Assembly: GCF_001418325.1 (NCBI RefSeq)
Contig: NZ_LIPN01000031.1
Location: 1 to 64,000 of the forward strand
From: Streptomyces atriruber
Lineage (GTDB): Bacteria; Actinomycetota; Actinomycetes; Streptomycetales; Streptomycetaceae
DNA length: 64,000 nucleotides
Direction of reading: 5' to 3'
Made by a program: the position numbers and the translations under genes. The notes below the pieces were generated by a model. The model saw only the letters and a list, made by a program, of their open reading frames with translations, was not told where the DNA came from and made no database searches. Below, one piece after another: positions 45,698 through 54,328 of this stretch. The first letter of the stretch is position 1; each line of letters begins with the position of its first letter.

Positions 45698-45821
45698 GTA
45701 CCCATGAGATCTCCGCGTTCTCCGCGCCTCGGCGCCCCTCCGCGCCGGCCTCGGCGTTCTCGGCGCTGACCCCGGCGTTCTACCGCGCTGGACACAGCGC
45801 TTCGCGTTGCCCACGAAAGAG

Positions 45822-46820
45822 ATGGCGAGCATGACCGTGCAGAAGACCGAACGGCCGCCCTCCGGCCCGACGGAGGTGCAGACACCGGACGGCGGGCCAC
45901 TACCGGACGGCCCGCACGACCGCTCAGGACGTCTCGCCGGCCTGACGCCCTATCTGCTCCTGACCCCCGCGATCATCGCCACCCTGCTGCTGCTCGGCTG
46001 GCCACTGGTCAACAACGGGATCCTGTCGTTCCAGAACCTCAACATGAGGCAGTTCATTCTGCACCTCACGGAGTGGAACGGAATCGACAACTACAAGGAG
46101 GTCCTCACCGGCGAGGACTTCTGGCGGGTCACCGGCCGCTCGGTCGCCTTCACCGCCGTCAACGTCGTGCTGATCATGGTCCTCGGCACGATGGTGGGAC
46201 TCCTGCTGGCACGCCTCGGCCGGAAGATGCGCACCTTCCTCCTGCTCGGCCTCGTGCTCGCCTGGGCGATGCCCGTCGTCGCGGCGAGCACGGTCTACCA
46301 GTGGCTGTTCGCGCAGCGCTTCGGCGTCATCAACTGGGTGCTCGCGAAGATCGGCTTCGACTCGATGGCCGAGCACGACTGGCTCGCCACGCAGTACTCG
46401 ACCTTCTTCGTCGTCCTGCTGCTGATCGTCTGGATGTCCATCCCGTTCGTGGCGATCAACCTGTACGCCGCCACGACCACCATTCCCAAGGAGCTGTACG
46501 AGGCCGCGGCCCTGGACGGCGCCGGTGCCTGGAAGCAGTTCACCCAGGTGACGCTGCCGTATCTGCGGCCCTTCCTCTACGCCACGACGTTCCTGGAGAT
46601 CATCTGGGTCTTCAAGGCGTTCGTGCAGGTCTTCACGATCAACGAGGGCGGCCCGGACCGGCTCACCGAGATCCTGCCCGTCTACGCCTACATCGAGGGC
46701 ATGGGCAACCAGCACTTCGGCATGGGGGCCGCGATCGCGCTGCTCACCATCGTCATCCTGCTCGCCATCACCTCGTTCTATCTGCGGATCGTGCTCAAGC
46801 AAGAGGAGGACGAGCTGTGA
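45822..46820 (+). CDS. dasB: DasB, chitobiose ABC permease 1
   Basis: A 332-residue CUT1-type permease with six helices; the first is LTPYLLLTPAIIATLLLLGWPLV in part. The EAA loop reads IPKELYEAAALDGAGAWKQF, which docks to the ATPase. It imports N,N'-diacetylchitobiose with DasA and DasC. An N-terminal hydrophilic stretch of about 40 residues precedes the first helix. The start could also be the ATG at 45831. It overlaps dasC as GTGA. No ATPase gene is present here; in streptomycetes the shared ATPase MsiK powers this transporter. Confidence 0.94.
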   Translation: MASMTVQKTERPPSGPTEVQTPDGGPLPDGPHDRSGRLAGLTPYLLLTPAIIATLLLLGWPLVNNGILSFQNLNMRQFILHLTEWNGIDNYKEVLTGEDFWRVTGRSVAFTAVNVVLIMVLGTMVGLLLARLGRKMRTFLLLGLVLAWAMPVVAASTVYQWLFAQRFGVINWVLAKIGFDSMAEHDWLATQYSTFFVVLLLIVWMSIPFVAINLYAATTTIPKELYEAAALDGAGAWKQFTQVTLPYLRPFLYATTFLEIIWVFKAFVQVFTINEGGPDRLTEILPVYAYIEGMGNQHFGMGAAIALLTIVILLAITSFYLRIVLKQEEDEL

Positions 46821-47647
46821 AGCGCTCGCTGATGGGCCGTCTGTGGCCCAACCTGGTCGCTGTCGTCATCTTCGTGTTCTGCGTCTTCCCCGTGTACTGG
46901 ATGTTCGCGACGGCCTTCAAGCCGACCGGCGACATCATCGCCGAGGACCCGGTCTGGTTCCCGACCGACGCCACCCTGGAGCACTTCAAGAAGGCGATCG
47001 ACGCCGACCACTTCTGGACCATGGTCGGCAACTCGATCACCGTCACGATCCTTGCGGTGCTCTTCTCGCTCATCATCGGCGTGACCGCCGCGTTCGCCCT
47101 CGCGCGCATGCGCTTCAAGGGCCGCCGCGGCTTCATCATCGGCTTCATGCTCGCCCAGATGGCGCCCTGGGAAGTCATGGTCATCGCGATCTACATCATC
47201 GTGCGCGACGCGGACATGCTGAACAGCCTGATCCCGCTGACCCTCTTCTACATGGTGATGATCCTGCCCTTCACCCTCCTCACGCTGCGCGGCTTCGTCG
47301 CCGCCGTGCCCAGGGAGCTGGAGGAGTCCGCCATGGTCGACGGCTGCACCCGCATGCAGGCCTTCCGCCGGGTGATCCTGCCGCTGCTCGCGCCGGGCCT
47401 GATGTCGACCTCGCTCTTCGGCTTCATCACCGCCTGGAACGAGTTCCCGCTGGCCCTCGTGCTCAACAAGGAAGCGGACGCCAAGACCCTGCCGATCTGG
47501 CTCTCCAGCTTCCAGACCGCCTTCGGCGACGACTGGGGTGCCACCATGGCGGCCGCCTCCCTCTTCGCCATCCCGATCCTGATCCTCTTCGTCTTCCTGC
47601 AGCGCAGGGCCGTCAGCGGCCTGACCGACGGCGCAGTGAAGGGATAA
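46817..47647 (+). CDS. dasC: DasC, chitobiose ABC permease 2
   Basis: A 276-residue second permease of the importer, with six helices and the EAA loop VPRELEESAMVDGCTRMQAF. The partner of DasB. The GTG start overlaps the dasB stop. A downstream GH3 enzyme begins 8 bases after its stop, so it continues the operon. Confidence 0.94.
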   Translation: MKRSLMGRLWPNLVAVVIFVFCVFPVYWMFATAFKPTGDIIAEDPVWFPTDATLEHFKKAIDADHFWTMVGNSITVTILAVLFSLIIGVTAAFALARMRFKGRRGFIIGFMLAQMAPWEVMVIAIYIIVRDADMLNSLIPLTLFYMVMILPFTLLTLRGFVAAVPRELEESAMVDGCTRMQAFRRVILPLLAPGLMSTSLFGFITAWNEFPLALVLNKEADAKTLPIWLSSFQTAFGDDWGATMAAASLFAIPILILFVFLQRRAVSGLTDGAVKG

Positions 47648-47655
47648 CTCCGCAC

Positions 47656-49161
47656 ATGACGACTCTCACGCACGCCGGTGACACGCTCACCCGCAACGCC
47701 CTCGCCGTCCTGCAGCCCGGCTTCGACGGCACCACCACCGCACCGGACTGGCTGCGCCGCCGGATCGGCGAAGGCCTCGCCTCCGTCAGCCTGTTCGGCC
47801 GCAACGTGCAGACCGCGGAGCAGGTCGCCGCGCTCACCGCACAGCTGCGCGCCGAACGCGACGACCTGCTGATCGCCATCGACGAGGAGAGCGGCGACGT
47901 CACCCGCCTCGAGGTGCGCACCGGCTCCTCCTACCCGGGCAACCACGCGCTCGGCGCCGTCGACGACCCCGCACTGACCCGCGAGGTCGCCGCCGACCTG
48001 GGCCGCCGCCTGGCCGCCTGCGGCATCAACTTCAACTGGGCGCCGTCGGCCGACGTCAACGCCAACCCGGACAACCCGGTCATCGGCGTACGCTCCTTCG
48101 GCTCGGACCCCGACCTGGTGGCCCGGCACACCGCCGCCTACGTCGAGGGCATGCAGTCGTCGGGCGTCGCCACCTCCGCCAAGCACTTCCCGGGGCACGG
48201 CGACACGGCGATCGACTCGCACCACTCCGTGCCGGTCATCGACGTCGACCGGGACATCCTCAACTCCCGTGACCTGGCGCCGTTCCGCGCGGCGCTCGGC
48301 GCGGGCACACGGGCCGTGATGAGCGCCCACGTCCTGGCCCCGGCCCTGGACCCGGACAACCCCGGAACGCTCTCGCGCCGCATCCTGACCGGCCTGCTCC
48401 GCGAGGAGTTCGGCTACGAGGGACTCATCGTCACCGACGGCATGGACATGCAGGCCATCGCCGGTACGTACGGCTTCGAGCGCGGCTGCGTCCTCGCCAT
48501 CGCCGCCGGCGCAGACGCGATCTGCACGGGTGGCGGCCCCTCGGACGAGGGGACCGTGCTGCGCCTCCGGGACGCCTTCGTCGCTGCGGTGCGCTCGGGC
48601 GAGCTGCCCGAGGAGCGGCTCGCCGACGCGGCCGACCGCGTGCGGTCGCTCGCGGGCTGGGCCGTGGCGTCGCGGGGGCCGGGCGCGGCCGAGCACGCGG
48701 GGGGCGCGCCCGACACCGGGATCGGTCTGGTCGCGGCCCGCCGCGCGCTGACGGTCACCCGTGGCGAGACGTACGCGGCGCCGCTGACCTCGGCGCCCTA
48801 CGTGGCCACCTTCAGCCCGCTCCCGAACATCGCCGTCGGCAACGAGACCCCCTGGGGTGTCACCGCCGAACTGGAGCGCCGCTTCCCCGGCACCGAGTCG
48901 GCCACGTACTCCGGCGAGGGCTCGGGCAGCCAGGCCCTCGCGGCGGCGGGCACCCGCCGCATCGTGGCCGTGGTCCGCGACGCGCACCGCCACGCATGGA
49001 TGGCCGAGGCCGTGCAGACCCTCGTGGCGGCCCGTCCCGACACGGTCGTGGTGGAGATGGGCGTCCCCCAGTCCGCCCCGACCGGCGCCCTCCACATCGC
49101 GACGCGCGGTGCAGCGCGGGTGTGCGGCGAGGCGGCGGCAGAGGTCATCGTCGCGGGCTGA
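47656..49161 (+). CDS. GH3 beta-N-acetylglucosaminidase (NagZ type)
   Basis: A 501-residue glycoside hydrolase family 3 enzyme. The NagZ hallmark KHFPGHGDTAIDSHHSVPV begins at Lys176, with the His/Asp general acid pair in this loop, and the nucleophile is probably Asp261 in VTDGMDM. It should cut N,N'-diacetylchitobiose imported by DasABC into GlcNAc; a C-terminal domain of about 170 residues beyond the barrel is present. No signal peptide, so it acts inside the cell. Position directly after dasC supports the role. It might instead act on muropeptides, as NagZ does in Gram-negatives. Confidence 0.93.
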   Translation: MTTLTHAGDTLTRNALAVLQPGFDGTTTAPDWLRRRIGEGLASVSLFGRNVQTAEQVAALTAQLRAERDDLLIAIDEESGDVTRLEVRTGSSYPGNHALGAVDDPALTREVAADLGRRLAACGINFNWAPSADVNANPDNPVIGVRSFGSDPDLVARHTAAYVEGMQSSGVATSAKHFPGHGDTAIDSHHSVPVIDVDRDILNSRDLAPFRAALGAGTRAVMSAHVLAPALDPDNPGTLSRRILTGLLREEFGYEGLIVTDGMDMQAIAGTYGFERGCVLAIAAGADAICTGGGPSDEGTVLRLRDAFVAAVRSGELPEERLADAADRVRSLAGWAVASRGPGAAEHAGGAPDTGIGLVAARRALTVTRGETYAAPLTSAPYVATFSPLPNIAVGNETPWGVTAELERRFPGTESATYSGEGSGSQALAAAGTRRIVAVVRDAHRHAWMAEAVQTLVAARPDTVVVEMGVPQSAPTGALHIATRGAARVCGEAAAEVIVAG

Positions 49162-49194
49162 CCCGCCCACCACGCACAGAGCCCGGACCAGCGA

Positions 49195-49223
49195 AAGGGG
49201 CGCCCCGACCGGGGGCGCCCCTT
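49195..49223. terminator. Convergent terminator
   Basis: A perfect 12-bp stem (AAGGGGCGCCCC) with a short loop between the convergent das operon and nagB. Confidence 0.82.
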
Positions 49224-49309
49224 CTCACTTGTTCGAACTCGCCGACGCGAGCTCGTCGGCGCGGACTCGCTTGCGCGGGCTTGCCTGTGCAGGCCCGCGC
49301 AGGCCGCTT

Positions 49310-50095
49310 CTACAGACCCTGCCAGTCCGGCTTGTTCGCGTACGTGTGCCGGAAGTAGTCCGCGAGCTTCAGCTTCGACGCGGCGGCCTCGTCCACGACG
49401 ACCGTGGCGTGCGGGTGCAGCTGCAGCGCGGAGGCGGGCACGACCGAGGCGACCGGCCCCTCCACCGTCGCGGCCACCGCATCCGCCTTGCCCTCACCCG
49501 TGGCGAGCAGCACCAGGTGCCGCGCCTCCAGGATCGTCCCGATGCCCTGGGTGATGACGTGGTGGGGGACCTGCTCGATGTCCCCGTCGAAGAAGCGCGC
49601 GTTGTCCACCCGCGTCTGCTCGGTCAGCGTCTTGATGCGCGTACGGGAAGCGATCGACGAGCACGGTTCGTTGAACCCGATGTGCCCGTCCGTGCCGATC
49701 CCGAGCAGCTGGAGGTCGACACCCCCGGCCTCGGCGAGCGCCTTGTCGTACGCCACGCACGCCGCCTGCACGTCCTCGGCGCTGCCGTCCGGACCCATGA
49801 AGGAGGCCTCGCTCAGCCCGAGCGGCTCCACGACCTCACGGAGGACCACGGAGCGGTACGACTCGGGGTGCCCGGCGGGCAGCCCCACGTACTCGTCGAG
49901 CTGGCAGATGCGCGCCCGCGAGGCATCCACGGAACCGGCCGCGACCTTGGCCGCCAGCGCTTCGTAGATGGGCAGCGGGGTGGAGCCGGTGGCGACACCG
50001 AGCAGGGCGTCAGGCTTACGGCGCACCAGGGCGGCCATGGCCTCCGCGATGAGCTCGCCGCCTGCCGTGGCGTCCGGGACGATGACAACTTCCAC
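49310..50095 (-). CDS. nagB: Glucosamine-6-phosphate deaminase
   Basis: A 261-residue enzyme that turns glucosamine-6-phosphate into fructose-6-phosphate and ammonia, feeding chitin sugars into glycolysis. Family motifs are VATGSTPLPIYE, CQLDEYVGL with the catalytic Asp, and GIGTDGHIGFNEP. It lacks the C-terminal allosteric extension of E. coli NagB, as in Gram-positive forms. The GTG start has AGG in GGCAGGCCCAGC ahead. A DasR box lies 39-54 bases upstream. nagA is not present in the window. Confidence 0.95.
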   Translation of the reverse strand: MEVVIVPDATAGGELIAEAMAALVRRKPDALLGVATGSTPLPIYEALAAKVAAGSVDASRARICQLDEYVGLPAGHPESYRSVVLREVVEPLGLSEASFMGPDGSAEDVQAACVAYDKALAEAGGVDLQLLGIGTDGHIGFNEPCSSIASRTRIKTLTEQTRVDNARFFDGDIEQVPHHVITQGIGTILEARHLVLLATGEGKADAVAATVEGPVASVVPASALQLHPHATVVVDEAAASKLKLADYFRHTYANKPDWQGL

Positions 50096-50133
50096 GCTGG
50101 GCCTGCCGATCTGGAGAGGGGCTCAAGAGTGTT

Positions 50134-50149
50134 GGTGGTATAGACCAAT
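50134..50149 (-). promoter_or_regulatory. DasR box upstream of nagB
   Basis: On the minus strand ATTGGTCTATACCACC matches the DasR consensus ACTGGTCTAGACCACT at 13 of 16 positions, with both GGTC/ACCA half-sites. It is placed to repress nagB. Confidence 0.87.
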
Positions 50150-50283
50150 CTAGCAGAGCTGCGCCGCCGGAACAGCAGTGCTGCGTCGCCAGAACGGCCG
50201 ATTCCTCCGCTCTCCGATCCATGCTCGGCTCTCGCCCCCGCCTCCGCCCGTCGAACCGTGCCCGGCGGCCTCGAAGCGCCCGG

Positions 50284-51078
50284 TCACACGCCCAACAGCG
50301 ACCCTCCCGTCGCGTCGATGTACTGCCCGGTGATCCATCGCGCGTCCTCCGAGGCCACGAAGGAGACGATGTCCGCCACGTCGGCGGGCTCGCCTATCCG
50401 GTCGAAGGTCGAATACCCCGCCATCTGTGAGCGCTGGGCCTCGGGGATCCCGTCCATCATCTCGGTCCGGATGATGCCCGGCGCGACGGCGTTGACCGTG
50501 ATCCCGCGGGGGCCGAGCTCCTGCGCCAGTGTGTGCGTCAGCACGTTCACCGCGCCCTTCGTCATCGAATACGCCACGGTGACCGGGAAGGCGATGCGCG
50601 TGACGCCCGACGAGATGTTGATGATCCGGCCGCCGTCGCGCAGTCGGCCGAGTCCCTTCTGGACGACGAAGAACAGGGCCTTCGCATTGACCGCGAACAC
50701 GCGGTCGTAATCCGCCTCCTCGACCTCTCCCACGTGGCTGTACAGGCCGATGCCGGCGTTGTTCACCAGGATGTCCAGGCCGTCCGCGTGCCGGTCGAAC
50801 TCCGTCCAGAACGCCTCGGCGTCTCCGGGCGCCCCCAGCTCCGCCCCGAACGCGAAGGCGGAGCCGCCCGCCGCCTCGATCGCCGCCACCGTCTCCTTCG
50901 CGGCGACCTCATTGCTGCCGTAGTGCACGGCGACGCGGGCTCCGTCCCGCCCCAGCCGCTCGGCGATGCCCCGCCCGATACCCCGGCTCCCGCCCGTGAC
51001 CAGTGCCGTCTTCCCCGCGAGCCGGCCCGTGCCTGCACTCGTGTCCGTGCCGATGCCCGCGCTCGTGACTGCATCCAT
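50284..51078 (-). CDS. Classical SDR-family oxidoreductase
   Basis: A 264-residue classical short-chain dehydrogenase/reductase. The cofactor motif is TGGSRGIG near residue 30, the structural NNAG is near 107, the catalytic Ser is in NISSGVTR, and YSMTK supplies Tyr and Lys. Substrate unknown; the fold and HYGS after strand 2 suggest NADPH. It has a 15-20-residue Gly/Thr/Ala-rich head. It is divergent from a TetR-family gene with two matching palindromes in the spacer, so the regulator probably represses it. Confidence 0.9.
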   Translation of the reverse strand: MDAVTSAGIGTDTSAGTGRLAGKTALVTGGSRGIGRGIAERLGRDGARVAVHYGSNEVAAKETVAAIEAAGGSAFAFGAELGAPGDAEAFWTEFDRHADGLDILVNNAGIGLYSHVGEVEEADYDRVFAVNAKALFFVVQKGLGRLRDGGRIINISSGVTRIAFPVTVAYSMTKGAVNVLTHTLAQELGPRGITVNAVAPGIIRTEMMDGIPEAQRSQMAGYSTFDRIGEPADVADIVSFVASEDARWITGQYIDATGGSLLGV

Positions 51079-51099
51079 GTCGGACGCCCCCTCTTTCTC

Positions 51100-51111
51100 T
51101 AGTGGTCGCTA
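51100..51111. promoter_or_regulatory. Putative TetR operator, site 1
   Basis: Imperfect palindrome TAGTG-GT-CGCTA, inside a longer TTTCTCTAGTGGTCGCTACA. Its centre is 48 bp from a second copy. It lies where the SDR promoter should be. Confidence 0.6.
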
Positions 51112-51147
51112 CAGAAAGAACGCTACCCCACCCCCGCGCTCTTTTTC

Positions 51148-51159
51148 TAGTGCCCGCTA
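51148..51159. promoter_or_regulatory. Putative TetR operator, site 2
   Basis: TAGTG-CC-CGCTA, second copy of the palindrome, flanked by the same TTTCTAG-type sequence. It overlaps TATACA, a likely -10 of the TetR gene 14 bases before its ATG, which suggests autoregulation. Confidence 0.6.
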
Positions 51160-51172
51160 TACAATTCACTCC

Positions 51173-51790
51173 ATGGCGACGAAACAGCGCGGGCGCCCCC
51201 GCTCCTTCGACCGCGAGACGGCCCTCGAACAGGCGATCCGCACGTTCTGGGAGAACGGGTACGAGGGGACGTCCGTCTCCGACCTCACCCGCGTCATGGG
51301 CATCGGGGCCCCGAGCCTGTATGCCGCCTTCGGTGACAAGCGCACCCTCTTCGACGAGGTCGTCGTGCGGTACGGAGCGACCCACGGAGTCTTCAGCGCC
51401 CGCGCCTTCGACGAGGAGCCGACCGCCCGCGCCGCCGTGTCGCGGATGCTGCACGAGGCCGCGGCCGAGTTCACCGACCCCACCCACCCCCGCGGCTGCC
51501 TCGTCATCACCGCGGCCACCAACTGCACGACGCCGGAGGTGGAAAAGGCCCTGCGGGACCGTCGGAACGCGAACGTGGCGCTCATCGAGTCCCGCATCCG
51601 CGCATCCGTCGCGGCGGGGGAGCTGCCCGACCGCACCGACCCCGCCGCCCTCGCCCGTTACACGGGAGCGGTCTTCCAGGGGATGTCGCAACAGGCCAGG
51701 GACGGCGCCACCAGGGAGGATCTGGAGGCGGTGGCCGATCTCGCCATGACGGCCTGGCCGCAGGGCCGGCCGACCGGGAGCGAGGTCTGA
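51173..51790 (+). CDS. TetR-family regulator (AcrR/SDR type)
   Basis: A 205-residue regulator starting MATKQRGRPRSFDRETALEQA. The helix-turn-helix is EGTSVSDLTRVMGIGAPSLYAAFGDKRTLF at about 27-56. The C-terminal half contains Cys-rich segments (RGCLVITAATNCTT) near residue 104. It resembles regulators that control a divergent oxidoreductase in response to a small electrophile or aromatic compound. The divergent spacer has two matched palindromes. The inducer is unknown. Confidence 0.9.
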   Translation: MATKQRGRPRSFDRETALEQAIRTFWENGYEGTSVSDLTRVMGIGAPSLYAAFGDKRTLFDEVVVRYGATHGVFSARAFDEEPTARAAVSRMLHEAAAEFTDPTHPRGCLVITAATNCTTPEVEKALRDRRNANVALIESRIRASVAAGELPDRTDPAALARYTGAVFQGMSQQARDGATREDLEAVADLAMTAWPQGRPTGSEV

Positions 51791-52127
51791 CCTCCGGCGT
51801 CGCAGGCCTGGCCGCAGGTCGGAAGATGTCGGCTCCGAATGTCGGAGAAAGAGACAACAACAAACATCTGCAGACGCATAGACATGGGAGAATGGTCTAG
51901 TCCACAATGCGTGGGTAAAGCCTCCGCTCTTCCCGCACAGGAGAGCGGATCGAGGAACCGGCGCTCTCTGCCCTGACCGCGTCGGATCCTCAAGATCGGC
52001 TGTCCAGTACCGCACATTCTGGCGGCCGATGCACCTGAAGGGCTGCGGTGCCGTGGGCGGGCTGAGGGTCCCGCCCTGGCGCCGCGGCTCGACGGGAGCC
52101 GCCGGACGCGAAAGGTACGCTCCACAC
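51791..52127 (+). other. Intergenic leader with DasR-like site
   Basis: 337 bases without a gene between the TetR and sensor-kinase genes. It is AT-richer around 51841-51910 (GAGACAACAACAAACATC and similar), where a promoter is likely. A DasR-box-like palindrome lies at 51891-51906. The last 100 bases before the kinase are GC-rich and featureless. Confidence 0.5.
51891..51906 (+). promoter_or_regulatory. DasR-box-like site before the sensor kinase
   Basis: AATGGTCTAGTCCACA matches the DasR consensus ACTGGTCTAGACCACT at 13 of 16 positions, as good as the nagB and dasA boxes. It is 222 bases before the kinase start. Binding is not proven. Confidence 0.55.
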
Positions 52128-53603
52128 GTGCCCTCCATGAACGACCTCGTCCGCCAGCACACCGCTCTCGGTGACTCCGATCTCGAGTGGCTGCATCTGC
52201 TGGTCTCGGAGTGGCAGCTGCTCTCCGACCTCTCCTTCGCCGACCTGGTGCTCTGGGTGCCCACGCTCGACGGCACCCGCTATGTCTCCGTGGCGCAGAT
52301 GCGGCCCAACACCGGCCCCACCTCCTACCAGGACGACATGGTCGGCCACCTCGTCCCGCGCGGCCGCCGCCCTCTCCTCGACGCGGCCCTGGACGAGGGG
52401 CGCATCGTGCGCGAGGGCGACCCGGAGTGGCGCGAAGAGGTTCCGGTGCGCGTCGAGTCCATCCCCGTACGCAGGGAAGGACGGGTCCTCGGCGTCATCG
52501 CCCGCAACACGAACCTGCTGACGGTCCGCACTCCTTCGCGGCTTGAGCTGACCTACCTCCAGTCGGCGTCCGACCTGGCGCAGATGATCGCCGCCGGGTC
52601 GTTCCCGTTCCCGGGGCAGCAGGTCGACATGGACGCCTCCCCGCGCGTGGGTGACGGTCTGCTGCGGCTCGACGCGGACGGCGTCGTGCAGTACGCGTCG
52701 CCGAACGCGCTCTCCGCGTACCACCGCCTCGGTCTCGCCTCCGACCTCGTGGGGCACCATCTGGGCCGGGCGACGGCCGAACTCGCCCCGTCCCGCGGCC
52801 CGGTGGACGAGGCGCTGGCCAAGGTCGCCAGCGGCTGGGCGCCGCGCGAGTTCGAGATCGAGGGCGGCGACGGAGTGATCCAGCTGCGCGCGATCCCGCT
52901 CAAGCCCAAGGGGCCGCGCATCGGTTCGCTCGTGCTCCTGCGGGACGTGACCGAACTGCGCCGCCGCGAGCGGGAGTTGATCACCAAGGACGCGACCATC
53001 CGGGAGATCCACCACCGGGTGAAGAACAACCTCCAGACGGTCGCCGCGCTGTTGCGGCTGCAGGCCCGGCGCATCGACTCCGCCAAGGGCCGCGAGGCGC
53101 TGGAAGAGGCCGTGCGGCGCGTGGGCTCCATCGCCATCGTCCACGAGACGCTCTCCCAGAACCTGGACGAGCGCGTGGAGTTCGACGAGATCGCCGACCG
53201 GGTGCTCGCGATGGTCGCCGAGATCTCGCCCGGCAAGGTGACGGGCCGGCGCACCGGCCGCTTCGGGATCCTGGACGCCGAGGTCGCGACGCCGCTGTCG
53301 ATGGTGCTCACGGAGATCCTGCAGAACGCCCTGGAGCACGGTTTCCGCGAGGGGGACACCGGCACGGTCGAGGTGTCGGCGGTGCGCGGCGGCACCACCA
53401 AGGAGGCACGGCTGCTGATCACCGTCCAGGACGACGGGATCGGGCTGCCCGATGACTTCGACCCGCACCGCTCCGGCAACCTCGGCCTGCAGATCGTCCG
53501 CACCCTCGTCGAGGGCGAGCTGAGCGGCACCTTCGACATGGTCCGGGCACCGGAGCGCGGCACGCAGGTCCTCCTGGACATCCCGGTCCGCGGCGACAAG
53601 TAG
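52128..53603 (+). CDS. PdtaS-type sensor histidine kinase
   Basis: A 491-residue soluble sensor kinase without membrane helices. An N-terminal GAF-like domain (about 1-150), a PAS domain (about 180-280), a HisKA_2 dimerisation helix with the phospho-acceptor His295 in REIHHRVKNNLQ, and an HATPase_c domain (TEILQNALEHGF, DDGIGLP) follow in order. The same layout defines mycobacterial PdtaS, which phosphorylates the RNA-binding ANTAR regulator PdtaR to prevent transcription termination. No response regulator gene is adjacent. The GTG giving (M)PSMNDLVRQHT is chosen; ATG at 52137 is possible. Confidence 0.9.
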   Translation: MPSMNDLVRQHTALGDSDLEWLHLLVSEWQLLSDLSFADLVLWVPTLDGTRYVSVAQMRPNTGPTSYQDDMVGHLVPRGRRPLLDAALDEGRIVREGDPEWREEVPVRVESIPVRREGRVLGVIARNTNLLTVRTPSRLELTYLQSASDLAQMIAAGSFPFPGQQVDMDASPRVGDGLLRLDADGVVQYASPNALSAYHRLGLASDLVGHHLGRATAELAPSRGPVDEALAKVASGWAPREFEIEGGDGVIQLRAIPLKPKGPRIGSLVLLRDVTELRRRERELITKDATIREIHHRVKNNLQTVAALLRLQARRIDSAKGREALEEAVRRVGSIAIVHETLSQNLDERVEFDEIADRVLAMVAEISPGKVTGRRTGRFGILDAEVATPLSMVLTEILQNALEHGFREGDTGTVEVSAVRGGTTKEARLLITVQDDGIGLPDDFDPHRSGNLGLQIVRTLVEGELSGTFDMVRAPERGTQVLLDIPVRGDK

Positions 53604-53650
53604 CGGTCGGCAGGCAGCGGTAGCGGGGGCAAACAGGCGAAAGCGGAAAG

Positions 53651-53688
53651 CAGTGAGCCCCGGACCGATTGGTCCGGGGCTCACTGCT
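53651..53688. terminator. Convergent terminator
   Basis: A perfect 17-bp stem (GCAGTGAGCCCCGGACC) with loop GATT between the convergent sensor-kinase and wblE genes. Confidence 0.88.
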
Positions 53689-53794
53689 CACGTTGCGTTG
53701 CGCATCGGGGGTACTGCGCGGCTGCGGCTCGGGGGCGGGAGTTGCGTACGCGCTGTACGCGCCGCCAAGCTCAGGCTCGTGGGGGGTGTGGGCG

Positions 53795-54052
53795 TCAGGC
53801 GCTGGCCTGGCGTGCACGGTTGCGAGCGGCGCGGCGCTTCATTGCGCGGCGCTCGTCCTCACTGAGGCCACCCCAGACGCCGGAGTCCTGGCCGGACTCG
53901 AGCGCCCACTGCAGGCACTGCTCCATGACGGGGCAGCGGCGGCAGACGGCCTTGGCTTCCTCGATCTGCAGCAGCGCAGGACCGGTGTTGCCGATGGGGA
54001 AGAAGAGCTCGGGGTCTTCCTCGCGGCAAACGGCGTTGTGACGCCAGTCCAT
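53795..54052 (-). CDS. wblE: WhiB-family iron-sulfur regulator WblE
   Basis: An 85-residue WhiB-like protein. Four cysteines ligate a [4Fe-4S] cluster: Cys9, Cys37, Cys40 and Cys46 (AVCRRCPVMEQC). The GVWGG turn and the basic tail MKRRAARNRARQ are typical. Position next to the PdtaS-type kinase matches S. coelicolor wblE (SCO5240), from memory. WhiB1-type proteins bind the major sigma factor and are essential in mycobacteria. The ATG is followed by DWRHNAVCREEDPELFF. A 316-base leader upstream is unusually long. Confidence 0.94.
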   Translation of the reverse strand: MDWRHNAVCREEDPELFFPIGNTGPALLQIEEAKAVCRRCPVMEQCLQWALESGQDSGVWGGLSEDERRAMKRRAARNRARQASA

Positions 54053-54096
54053 GGCTGCTACCTCTCCTTGGTATTACATGCAGGTTGCTTGTGAAT

Positions 54097-54110
54097 GTGA
54101 ACGCTTTCAC
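54097..54110. promoter_or_regulatory. 14-bp palindrome before wblE
   Basis: GTGAA-CGCT-TTCAC, five-base arms, 45 bases before the wblE start; it looks like a dimeric regulator site, but no known family is assigned. Confidence 0.4.
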
Positions 54111-54328
54111 GAATCCCCCCGCACGGGAAGGGCCGACGCCCAGTTGCCTGGTGTGGACCTGTGGTGGAGGAGGGGTTCTGGCTCTCTGTGGGGCCGATGT
54201 TGCGGGCCGTCCCGATCGCCATGTAGAGATTCGCAAACCTCGGCGGCGGATACAACCCCTTCAGGAAAGTTTTTTTTGATTCCTCAGTGTCGGCTGGGTC
54301 ACAGCCGTACTTCTATGGGGTGGACCCT

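Noticed and set aside
54251-54285. SigR-type promoter before wblE (GGAAT then GTT on the minus strand)
   Set aside because: The spacing is 22 bases, not the 18-19 required.
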